DNA of 20,782 bases from NCBI GenBank assembly GCA_002350845.1, contig DEFL01000067.1:1-20782 (forward strand), read 5' to 3'. Source of the stretch: Christensenella sp. UBA2853. Lineage in GTDB: Bacteria > Bacillota > Clostridia > Christensenellales > Aristaeellaceae. A program made the translations under genes and the position numbers. Of this stretch, positions 6,668 to 14,131 are shown piece after piece; position 1 is the first letter of the stretch, and every line of letters starts with the position of its first letter. The notes below the pieces were generated by a model, which searched no databases, was not told the DNA's origin, and saw only the letters and a program-made list of their open reading frames with translations.

Positions 6668-9600
6668 ATGCTGACAGATCAGGCAGTCAATCAGACCATC
6701 CGAAAAATGAAACGCTTTTCACGCATGCTCACGGACAGGATGTTTGTTCCGCAGGCTTCCCTGATGCCGACCGGTTACCTGGAGGCAGACTGCATTGAGG
6801 ACGAGGACCGTAATCCGCCGCGCGAAGGCGCTTACAGTTCCACACTGCCGTCCAGATGGGGCGGAAACGGGCACTATGCCTGGTTCCATATGGAGTGGCA
6901 AGTCCCGGAAGAACTCGACGGCAAAATGCTGTTCTTCTATCCGCACATTGGTTTTTATGAAGCCACGCTGTGGGTCAACGGTGTGATTCATTCCAATTAC
7001 GCGGCCAAATATGTGGAGGGTTCCCACGGCAATCACTGGTGCAACCGCTTCGTGGAAAAGGCAAAGGCCGGGACAACCTACACGTTTGACCTCGAGTGCT
7101 ATGCATGGCATGAGGTCCCCGGAACGGCCCCGTTTGAATCCATGAACCGGGAAGACTTTACCTACCCGGTCAGCACCTGCGATATCTGCACGCGGGATGA
7201 TCTGGTGTTTGATTTTGCCTTTGATCTGAGCACACTGCTCTCCCTCAGAGACTGCCTCCCGGCATCCTCTCTGCGCAGGGCGGAAGTGGAGAATGCACTG
7301 CTCGCAGCACATCGTGTGCTTCTCTATGACCCGGCGGCCGCTTCAGCGGAAGCGTTCCGAAGGGGGATTGAGCAGGCTTCCCCCATGCTCAAGGAAGCAC
7401 TTTCACGGAAAAACGGGGATAACCCTGGGTATGTCGGGCTCATTGGCCACAGTCACATGGATACGGCCTGGCTCTGGACGATTGCTGAAACCGAGAGAAA
7501 GTGTGCCAGAACCTATGCCAATTCCCTCAACCTGATGGAGGAATACCCGGAATACCGCTTTATTCAGTCCTCCGCTTACCATGCTGATATGCTCAGGCGG
7601 GAGTATCCGGAGCTCTTTGAGCGGATCCGCAGCGCTGTGGCGCGCGGACAGTGGGAACCCAACGGCGGTGTATGGGTCGAGTGCGACTGCAATCTGACGG
7701 GCGGAGAATACATGGTGCGCCAGTTCCTGTGGGGGCAGCGCTTCACAAGGAAATACTACGGGTATACCTCGGACTGTTTCTGGCTGCCCGATACGTTCGG
7801 CTATTCCATGGCGATTCCGCAGATCATGAAGGGCTGCGGCATCCAGTATTTCCTGACAACCAAACTGTCCTGGAATGATACAACCGCCTTCCCGGCCACG
7901 ACTTTCATCTGGCAGGGTCTGGACGGAAGCCGTGTCCTGACACATTTCAACCGGACACACCAGGGACCGGAGCCTGAACTGATTCAGAGAATTACAGAGG
8001 GCGGCGAAGCCATCCGCGACCGCCGCGTGACGGATATGCGCCTGTTCTCCTTCGGAAAAGGCGACGGGGGCGGCGGACCCGAGTTTGAAATGCTCGAGAC
8101 AGCACGGCGCGTAAAAGACCTGAACGGGATCGCACGGTGCGAATATACGTCGGTTTCCGATTTCATGAAGCGTCTTGAAAAGAGTGTCGTGGATCCCACG
8201 CTCTGGGCGGATGAACTGTATCTGGAACTGCACCGCGGCACGCTGACCAATCAGCATGAGATCAAGCGCGGCAACAGGCTTCTGGAGATTGCGCTGCACA
8301 ACCTGGAAGCAGCGGAGGTCATGCGCGCGGTCCTGGAAGACCGCAGGGCATCCGAAGAACAGATTGCGCCGATGATGAATACACTCCTGGTCAATCAGTT
8401 CCACGATATTCTTCCCGGCACGTGCATCCATCCCGCGCTTGAACAGAGCAAGCGGGATGTGGGCGATGCCATTGTGAAGGCGCGTGCAGAAACGGAACGC
8501 GTGCTTTCCGGTGATAAGCCGGTCCTCTTTAACGGCCTGGCCATGGAAAGAAAGGACACGCTGCATCTGCCCGGCTCGTTTGAAGATATCGCGGGAGCAC
8601 AGAACCAGCGCTATACAGACGTGGAGGGAAAGGAACGCCTGAGTGTCTACGGCGTGGATCTCAAGCCGCTGAGTGCTGTGCCGGCCTGCTTTGGCAGCGG
8701 AGAAACAGAAGCATGTCCTTTCACTGTGGAAGGCGATCATGTGGTCACACCGTACGCAGAGATCCGCTTTGATGACCAGGGTGCAATTGCCTCTCTGGTT
8801 GACCGCCGGATCGGCCGCGAAATTGTGGGCGGCATGCCTTTCAACAGTTTCCTCCTCGCTGAGGATGTTCCCTCTGACTGGGATAACTGGGATCTGGATG
8901 CGGACACGGAGTGCCGCTTCGCCCGTGCGGGCCGCCTTCTCAGCCGCAGCGTGATTTCTCAGGGCAGCGTGGAACTCGTGATTCGCAGTGTATGGGAGAT
9001 CGGGGAGCACTCCACGCTCACGCAGGATATGATCCTGGACGCACATGCACCGCTCATTTCCTTTGAGACTGCCCTGGACTGGCAGGAGGAGCACCGTTTC
9101 CTCAAGGCTGCCTTTGATACCACACTGCACGCGGATGGCGTCCGCAGTGAAATCCAGTTTGGCTGCATCCGCAGGACGAACCATCGCGGAACTGACCGTG
9201 ACAAGGCCCGCTTTGAGATCTGCAATCATAAGTATTCGGATATCTCAGAGGGCAAGTACGGCCTGAGCTTACTCAATGACTGCAAGTACGGCATCTCCTC
9301 GAACGAAGGCTGTCTGGCCCTGAGCCTGCACAAGAGCGGCATGCGTCCGGATCCCATGGGAGATAAGGGCCTGCACACATTCCGCTATGCTGTGTATCTC
9401 CATAACGGACCCTATGGGAAAGAGGTTGTGGAAAAGGCATACGCGTTCAATTATCCCGTGCTCGCAATGGAAAAGGGCTGCGGCATGGATTCCCTGGTGC
9501 AGGTCAGCAGCCAGGATATCGTTCTGGAAACTGTCAAGCCCTGCGAGGACGCACAGAAAGCATATATCCTTCGCCTCTATGAGTCGACCGGCTCTTATTC

Positions 9601-9760
9601 CACCTGCCGTCTGACCTTCGGGCACAGCGTGAAAGCACTGTATGAGTGCAACATGCTGGAAGAAGAGGAGAAACCGATCAGAGCAGAGGATGAACTGGTA
9701 TTCACACCCTTTGCGATCCGGACCATCAAAGTGGTCTATGGCGACGACGAAGATAGGTAA
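6668..9760 (+). CDS. glycoside hydrolase family 38 alpha-mannosidase
   Basis: This 1030-residue enzyme has no signal peptide, so it is probably cytoplasmic. The N-terminal ~250 residues are a beta-rich domain. The GH38 catalytic domain starts at GHSHMDTAWLW, where H263 and D265 are expected Zn ligands. The nucleophile is D375 in WLPDTFGYS, and the remaining metal ligand is H579 in NQFHDILPGT. The middle and C-terminal beta domains follow the family pattern. GH38 enzymes hydrolyse alpha-mannosides with retention; the linkage here is unknown. The start at 6668 has AAAGGAG nine bases upstream; an in-frame ATG at 6638 overlaps the previous gene but lacks such a site. It lies 22 bases after the PEP mutase fusion, so it is co-transcribed. 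A mannosidase within a phosphonate operon is uncommon. Confidence 0.93.
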   Translation: MLTDQAVNQTIRKMKRFSRMLTDRMFVPQASLMPTGYLEADCIEDEDRNPPREGAYSSTLPSRWGGNGHYAWFHMEWQVPEELDGKMLFFYPHIGFYEATLWVNGVIHSNYAAKYVEGSHGNHWCNRFVEKAKAGTTYTFDLECYAWHEVPGTAPFESMNREDFTYPVSTCDICTRDDLVFDFAFDLSTLLSLRDCLPASSLRRAEVENALLAAHRVLLYDPAAASAEAFRRGIEQASPMLKEALSRKNGDNPGYVGLIGHSHMDTAWLWTIAETERKCARTYANSLNLMEEYPEYRFIQSSAYHADMLRREYPELFERIRSAVARGQWEPNGGVWVECDCNLTGGEYMVRQFLWGQRFTRKYYGYTSDCFWLPDTFGYSMAIPQIMKGCGIQYFLTTKLSWNDTTAFPATTFIWQGLDGSRVLTHFNRTHQGPEPELIQRITEGGEAIRDRRVTDMRLFSFGKGDGGGGPEFEMLETARRVKDLNGIARCEYTSVSDFMKRLEKSVVDPTLWADELYLELHRGTLTNQHEIKRGNRLLEIALHNLEAAEVMRAVLEDRRASEEQIAPMMNTLLVNQFHDILPGTCIHPALEQSKRDVGDAIVKARAETERVLSGDKPVLFNGLAMERKDTLHLPGSFEDIAGAQNQRYTDVEGKERLSVYGVDLKPLSAVPACFGSGETEACPFTVEGDHVVTPYAEIRFDDQGAIASLVDRRIGREIVGGMPFNSFLLAEDVPSDWDNWDLDADTECRFARAGRLLSRSVISQGSVELVIRSVWEIGEHSTLTQDMILDAHAPLISFETALDWQEEHRFLKAAFDTTLHADGVRSEIQFGCIRRTNHRGTDRDKARFEICNHKYSDISEGKYGLSLLNDCKYGISSNEGCLALSLHKSGMRPDPMGDKGLHTFRYAVYLHNGPYGKEVVEKAYAFNYPVLAMEKGCGMDSLVQVSSQDIVLETVKPCEDAQKAYILRLYESTGSYSTCRLTFGHSVKALYECNMLEEEEKPIRAEDELVFTPFAIRTIKVVYGDDEDR

Positions 9761-9795
9761 ACAGGTTTTGAAGTCAGAGAAATGGAGTGAATGAT

Positions 9796-10401
9796 ATGGG
9801 ACAGATTCAGGTTCATACCTGTCCGATCAAGGAACTTTATGTAGTGGAACCCACCGTGCACGGCGACAGCCGCGGGTATTTTATGGAAACCTACAACCAG
9901 CGGGATATGGAGGAAGCCGGACTGAACATGCACTTTGTTCAGGACAACCAGAGCATGTCCTCCAAGGGTGTCCTGCGCGGCCTGCATTTTCAGAAGCAGT
10001 ATCCTCAGGGCAAGCTGGTGCGCGTGCTTCGCGGCGAAGTGTTTGATGTGGCTGTGGATCTCCGGGAGGGGAGCGAGACATTCGGCAAATGGTACGGGCT
10101 GGTCCTCTCAGCGGAAAATCATAAGCAGTTCTATATCAGTGAAGGGTTTGCCCATGGCTTCCTCGTCCTTTCAGATACGGCCGAATTCTGCTACAAGGTG
10201 ACCGATTTCTGGCATCCGGGCGATGAAGGCGGTCTGGCATGGAATGATCCTGACATCGGCATCGAATGGCCGCAGATGAAGGGCGCCTATACAGGAAGCG
10301 CAGATCCTTCCGGGTACACGATGGAAGACGGAACTCCGCTGAACCTGTCAGAGAAGGACTGCCGCTGGAGCGGTATCCGGGAAACCTGGCATTTTCAGTA
10401 A
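9796..10401 (+). CDS. rfbC: dTDP-4-dehydrorhamnose 3,5-epimerase family protein
   Basis: This 201-residue cupin enzyme belongs to the RfbC/RmlC family, which epimerises dTDP-4-keto-6-deoxyglucose at C3 and C5 on the route to dTDP-L-rhamnose. Visible signatures are SRGYFMETY, LRGLHFQ with catalytic H64, the FAHGF strand, FCYKVTDFW with the expected catalytic tyrosine, and NDPDIGIEWP. The start at 9796 is favoured because GGAG lies eight bases upstream; GTG 9787 falls within that site. RmlA, RmlB and RmlD are not in this window, so either they lie elsewhere or the enzyme acts on another dTDP sugar. It sits 35 bases after the mannosidase gene in the same operon. Confidence 0.92.
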   Translation: MGQIQVHTCPIKELYVVEPTVHGDSRGYFMETYNQRDMEEAGLNMHFVQDNQSMSSKGVLRGLHFQKQYPQGKLVRVLRGEVFDVAVDLREGSETFGKWYGLVLSAENHKQFYISEGFAHGFLVLSDTAEFCYKVTDFWHPGDEGGLAWNDPDIGIEWPQMKGAYTGSADPSGYTMEDGTPLNLSEKDCRWSGIRETWHFQ

Positions 10402-10436
10402 AGCAGTGAACAGTTGATGAGAAAAGGGGAAGGCAT

Positions 10437-12056
10437 GTGGACACGATTCTTGACTACATACGCTGGATGCGGGATGTTCCGTTTTCAGTGAAGGATGTCA
10501 CGGAAGTCGACAGCATTGTCTTCTCCTTTCTCTCGTATATGAACCTGAAGGGGATTGTCACTAAGGGCCGTCAGATGACGGTGGCGCAGTGCTGCAGAGC
10601 ACTGCTTGCGCATCCTGAAAGCCTCAGTGCACATCACCAGGCACTCTATGAAGCGCTGGCAGATTCAAGGCGGTTTGGACCGGTCGTCATTGGCAGTTAT
10701 AAGGACAGCCTTCAGGAAGAAAAAGATGTTCAGTTTTGTGTGATGCTCTTTAAGGTGCGCAAAAATCTGCACTATATTGCATTCCGGGGAACGGACAACA
10801 CACTCACAGGCTGGAAGGAAGACTTCATGACTTGTTTCACGCTGACAGGCGGTCAGCGCATGGCGCTCACGTATCTCAAAAGTCATATCCGGCCCGGGAT
10901 CCGGTACGATATTGGGGGACACTCCAAGGGCGGCAACCTGGCCATGTATGCGTTATCCCGGATCAGCGACGAAAAGCTTCGACAGGTCCGGCATATCTAT
11001 CTTCAGGATGCACCGGGGCTTTGCCCGGATGTGATGGATGTTTCTTCTCTGGAGCGGATCCGGCCAAAGTGCATCAGCATGCGCCCGGCCTTCAGTGTGA
11101 TCGGACGTCTGTTTGATCCGGGGATGCCGGATGTACGTCTTGTGCAGTCTTCAGCAGATGGCATTATGCAGCACGACATTGAAACCTGGGGCGTGGATCA
11201 TGGCGACCTGCTTCTGGCCGCTGCACCGGACCCTGCGGCTGAGAGAATCGTGGAAACGGCTGAGGGCTGGCTGGATGGCGTCAGCACCGAAGAGCGGCGT
11301 CACTTCGTCGATGATGTCTTCAGGGCCGTGGAGTCAGGCGGGGCCAGGACGGTGGAGGAGCTGAGCAGCGGCAGTGTGGACAGCATGCTTGCCACTTTCC
11401 GATCATCCGCAGGAAAGGAAACACTGGAAGCAACAGCACGGCTGCCCTTTGCGGCGCTGTTTGGAAAATATACCGATAAAGTATGGAATCTCCGATTGAT
11501 TCGCTGGCTCAGAACGAGCGATACTGCAGCGGATATCCTGCTGCTGGTGTGCGGATTTCTCCTGCATATGCTGCCAATCCACAGCATGGGCGTGATTGTG
11601 AGCCTTGTTCTGACAAGCCTTGTCACTTTTGAAGTTCTGGTAACCCTCCGCCATCTTCTGGATAGTCACTGGGACCTGAAAAGTGAGCATGTCCGCGTGA
11701 ACACATGCATTATGATGATTGCCATAGCCTATGTGCTGTTTGTCAAAGAACAGGCTTTGTTCAATCTCTCCACCACGATTTTCGGGATTCTGTTTCTGGT
11801 TTTGGCGTACAACAATGCGATTGTTCTGCGAAGCTGCCAGCTATGGACAGTGCCCTGGATCCGGCACCTGATGATGACGGCGATGTTTGCGTTTGTCGGG
11901 TTCTTTGTCATGGTCAGTGCAGAGCATGAGATCTCATGGTATGCCAGCATGGCGGGCAATCTTCTGATGTTTGACGGCATCAGCGGTCTTGCGCATGAGA
12001 TGCAGAAGCGGAAGCACAGAAGCCAAAAGAAAAAGGGTGTGAAAAACACCCCGTAA
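10437..12056 (+). CDS. DUF2974-type (Mbeg1-like) serine hydrolase with C-terminal membrane segments
   Basis: This 539-residue protein begins with GTG, six bases after AGGGGA. Residues ~1-275 form an alpha/beta hydrolase of the DUF2974/Mbeg1-like, lipase-3-related type. FRGTDNT is followed by the nucleophile elbow GGHSKGGN with S163, and WGVDHGD probably supplies the histidine. The C-terminal part (about 365-525) has about five or six hydrophobic segments, so the catalytic domain is membrane-tethered. Substrates are not known; a lipid or ester-bearing glycolipid is plausible by family analogy only. It is the last gene of the phosphonate operon, 35 bases after rfbC. A small GGGTGT/ACACCC hairpin at its 3' end precedes the terminator. 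Confidence 0.85.
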   Translation: MDTILDYIRWMRDVPFSVKDVTEVDSIVFSFLSYMNLKGIVTKGRQMTVAQCCRALLAHPESLSAHHQALYEALADSRRFGPVVIGSYKDSLQEEKDVQFCVMLFKVRKNLHYIAFRGTDNTLTGWKEDFMTCFTLTGGQRMALTYLKSHIRPGIRYDIGGHSKGGNLAMYALSRISDEKLRQVRHIYLQDAPGLCPDVMDVSSLERIRPKCISMRPAFSVIGRLFDPGMPDVRLVQSSADGIMQHDIETWGVDHGDLLLAAAPDPAAERIVETAEGWLDGVSTEERRHFVDDVFRAVESGGARTVEELSSGSVDSMLATFRSSAGKETLEATARLPFAALFGKYTDKVWNLRLIRWLRTSDTAADILLLVCGFLLHMLPIHSMGVIVSLVLTSLVTFEVLVTLRHLLDSHWDLKSEHVRVNTCIMMIAIAYVLFVKEQALFNLSTTIFGILFLVLAYNNAIVLRSCQLWTVPWIRHLMMTAMFAFVGFFVMVSAEHEISWYASMAGNLLMFDGISGLAHEMQKRKHRSQKKKGVKNTP

Positions 12057-12088
12057 AAAACAGCCACGCACACTGCATGGCTGTTTTT
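12055..12088 (+). terminator. bidirectional intrinsic terminator between convergent genes
   Basis: AAAAACAGCCA pairs with TGGCTGTTTTT around an 11-base loop, giving T-runs on both strands. It closes the plus-strand phosphonate operon right at the hydrolase stop codon, and the minus-strand LytTR regulator gene that ends at 12137. Confidence 0.9.
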
Positions 12089-12136
12089 CAATGCCCATTC
12101 ATGCGAAGGCGATGATCTGCGCACTGCATAAAGCAC

Positions 12137-12883
12137 TCAGGAGAACATCTTCTCCAGTTCCTCATATTTCTCATGGGTGATCAGCGCATCCTGACGGGTC
12201 CCGCTCAGGTGAACCACATACGTCCAGCGGCCGTACGGCGTAATATCCGTGATTTTGTTGAGATTGATGATATAACTCTTGTGGCAGCGGAAGAAGACCT
12301 GCGGGTCCAGACGTGCTTCGGTTTCAGAAAGCGTATCAGAGGTCATGTAGCGTCCGCCGCCCTCTGTGTAAATCACCGTTGAACGGTCTTCACGCTGAAT
12401 CAGAAGGATATCATTCATTGCGATAAAACTGACGCCGTCCTTATGTCGGAGCATCAGCCGGCCTGTGGCCTGAGCGGTCGGATGGCGCAGGGGAGGGAGC
12501 GGCGTCTCGTCCTGAAGGAACCGCCCGCGGATTCGGTCAAGAGTCTGAAGCACCCGTTCGACTTTAAACGGCTTGATGAGGTAATCAAAAGCGTAGACCT
12601 CAAATGCGTCTCCCATGTACTGGTCATGCGCCGTGGCAAAAATCATGATGATGGACGGATCAAGGTCCTGGATCTGGCGCCCGCACTCAACCCCGGTTTT
12701 TCCCGGCATTTCCACATCAAGAAACACGACATTGGGGCGCTTTTCCTCAACCAGGCTGAGCAGCTGCAGGCCGTCTACGGCTTCACCGATCAGTTCGAAG
12801 CCCTCGGCCTTCTCAATGATTTTGCGCTCAATCAGCCGCATGCCTGCATCATCATCGGCGATGATGACCGTGATGGGATTCAT
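12137..12883 (-). CDS. LytTR-family response regulator
   Basis: This 248-residue regulator has a receiver domain (about 1-120) with acidic residues D10-D12, phospho-acceptor D56 in FLDVEMPG and the KPF lysine. A LytTR DNA-binding domain follows (about 145-245), with RCHKSYIINLNKI as the typical core. LytTR regulators usually work with a 5-6 TM or LytS-like kinase, and none is next to it here, so it is an orphan in this window. The start at 12883 is chosen because AGGAGGA lies six bases upstream; the frame stays open to 13012 but crosses the ribosome site and a regulatory hairpin. Its upstream region carries four octamer repeats. Control of cell-surface or quorum functions is common in the family, but targets cannot be seen. 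Confidence 0.93.
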   Translation of the reverse strand: MNPITVIIADDDAGMRLIERKIIEKAEGFELIGEAVDGLQLLSLVEEKRPNVVFLDVEMPGKTGVECGRQIQDLDPSIIMIFATAHDQYMGDAFEVYAFDYLIKPFKVERVLQTLDRIRGRFLQDETPLPPLRHPTAQATGRLMLRHKDGVSFIAMNDILLIQREDRSTVIYTEGGGRYMTSDTLSETEARLDPQVFFRCHKSYIINLNKITDITPYGRWTYVVHLSGTRQDALITHEKYEELEKMFS

Positions 12884-12941
12884 ATGCATTCCTCCTCGAT
12901 GGGATACAATTCCTTCTATGGATTCGAGAAAGTGCATCCAA

Positions 12942-13035
12942 ATCCTGCCGCAAACAGGCAAACACAGATCCTGCCGCAATGAACGGGCAGGATCTGTGTT
13001 TTTACTGGTCAATCATCAGACAGGCGGGGCAGGAT
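12942..13035 (-). repeat. four octamer copies (ATCCTGCC / GGCAGGAT) able to form alternative hairpins
   Basis: ATCCTGCC lies at 12942-12949 and 12968-12975; its inverse GGCAGGAT lies at 12986-12993 and 13028-13035. The two direct copies extend to a 12-bp repeat (ATCCTGCCGCAA). The block spans from the stop of the 139-residue gene to the leader of the LytTR gene. Any direct copy can pair with either inverted copy, so several exclusive RNA structures are possible. Confidence 0.55.
12961..13003 (-). terminator. 15-bp stem-loop between the small helical gene and the LytTR regulator gene
   Basis: AACACAGATCCTGCC (12961-12975) pairs perfectly with GGCAGGATCTGTGTT (12986-13000) around a 10-base loop, 34 bases past the upstream gene's stop. 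The T-run is better on the plus strand (TTTTT at 12999-13003) than on the minus strand, where only TTTG follows. It may be a terminator for the small gene or an attenuator in the leader of the regulator. Confidence 0.55.
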
Positions 13036-13454
13036 TACCTCCCAAGCTGGCTGGAAAGCTGATCCCGGATTCGGGAAATGCGGAAGATGGCGCTGTCGAT
13101 CTGCTCCCGTGCACGGCCGATTCGGCTCTGCACCATATAGTCGGCAAGAAAACCGTCAAAGAAATAGTCGGCGAAGGCAAGAAAATCATCCGTGTCCATC
13201 TCAAACTGGGCAGAGCCGGCCACATCACTCAGCTCTCTTGAAAAGCGGCATACCGCATTGCGGGCTGCTTCCACTTCGTCTCGTGCCCTGTCCATTTTGG
13301 AGTGCTTGATGAGGGTGGAGAAAAAGCCGCCGCCGAGCAGGTCATAGATGCCCCAGTTTCTTGCTGAACGGAGCTTCTGCTGTGCATTGCGCAGGTGAAA
13401 AAGTGCACTGTCGGCTGCCTGTATGGCCTCCCTGATTTCCTGTTCGTTGCTCAT
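13035..13454 (-). CDS. small helical protein of unknown function
   Basis: This 139-residue protein has no signal peptide or membrane segment that I can see. It is mostly predicted helix: residues ~1-32 are heptad-like, followed by a conserved-looking GIYDLLGGGFFSTLIKHSKM block, then two further helices. I recall similar unnamed proteins in Bacillota but cannot assign a function. The start at 13454 has GGAGG seven bases upstream; the frame extends to 13532 but without a ribosome site. It is flanked by terminator-like hairpins on both sides, so it is probably a single-gene unit. Confidence 0.75.
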   Translation of the reverse strand: MSNEQEIREAIQAADSALFHLRNAQQKLRSARNWGIYDLLGGGFFSTLIKHSKMDRARDEVEAARNAVCRFSRELSDVAGSAQFEMDTDDFLAFADYFFDGFLADYMVQSRIGRAREQIDSAIFRISRIRDQLSSQLGR

Positions 13455-13575
13455 GAAACTTTCCTCCTTTTTCATTGAGTACGGGGAGAGCATAACCAGG
13501 TTCCGGTTTGTGCGCAACAGATAATGGACCAATTGTCAGGATTTACGCTTCAAATATCACGGACAGGACGGAGAA

Positions 13576-13612
13576 AAAAAAACGGTACAGCCGCACGGAA
13601 AGCGGCTGTACC
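13576..13612 (-). terminator. intrinsic terminator of the NfeD-FloA operon
   Basis: On the minus strand GGTACAGCCGC (complement of 13612-13602) pairs over 11 bp with GCGGCTGTACC, followed by G and a run of nine T residues. It sits 22 bases past the stop of the 161-residue gene. Confidence 0.9.
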
Positions 13613-13634
13613 TTCAAAAGCATACGGGGCAGGT

Positions 13635-14120
13635 TCAGAAGCGTCTGTTTCTTGGACGCTGCAGAACTTCCTGCATGATCACAGCATTGACAAGGCTGGA
13701 AGCGGTGAAATCCAGATGCAGCCCCTCCTGCTTCGTCTCAGGCTCTTCGGGCTGCTCGACGAACAGTTCAGCACTGTGTTCACTGGGCATTTCATCGTAG
13801 GCATCAGGATCTCCCTGAAATTCCGCGATGCCCATGCTCCCTTCATACATGTTTTCATGATGATGTTCGGAAACGCGGACGGTGACTTGTGCACGTTCAA
13901 CCGGTGCTTCCGGAATCATCTCCTCGGGTTCCTCAGGGTCGTCCTCAATGACTTCCACTGGCGGATGAGATACGGCTGGCTGCCGTATAGACTGTGAGCG
14001 CACGGAGCGCTGCATAGCAGCTGCCGAACTTCTGCGGGACTGCTGCTGCTTCGTGTTCTTGGAACTAGCTTTCACAATCAGGTAGATAATCAGAAAGACA
14101 AACAGGAGTGCGGAGCCCAC
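13635..14120 (-). CDS. membrane-anchored acidic protein in the flotillin operon, unknown function
   Basis: This 161-residue protein starts with GTG. Residues ~4-17 are a single hydrophobic segment (ALLFVFLIIYLIV), followed by a basic, Ser/Gln/Arg-rich stretch (18-45), then a Pro/Glu-rich acidic region (~55-135) and a short C-terminal helix (LVNAVIMQEVL). This suggests an N-terminally anchored, mostly disordered cytoplasmic protein. I do not recognise the family. It lies 11 bases after floA with GAGG as its ribosome site. It takes the downstream position held by yqfB in Bacillus, but has no visible likeness to it. A role as flotillin partner or scaffold is a guess from position. Confidence 0.75.
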   Translation of the reverse strand: MGSALLFVFLIIYLIVKASSKNTKQQQSRRSSAAAMQRSVRSQSIRQPAVSHPPVEVIEDDPEEPEEMIPEAPVERAQVTVRVSEHHHENMYEGSMGIAEFQGDPDAYDEMPSEHSAELFVEQPEEPETKQEGLHLDFTASSLVNAVIMQEVLQRPRNRRF

Positions 14121-14131
14121 GTGTCATCGCC

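Noticed and set aside
7403..9229. Long open frame of 608 codons on the minus strand across the mannosidase gene
   Set aside because: It lies fully opposite a strongly supported GH38 gene with intact catalytic motifs; the antisense translation has no recognisable domain, and such frames are common opposite GC-rich genes.
12884..13012. N-terminal extension of the LytTR regulator
   Set aside because: It would translate through the AGGAGGA ribosome site and the 15-bp hairpin; receiver domains begin at the chosen start.
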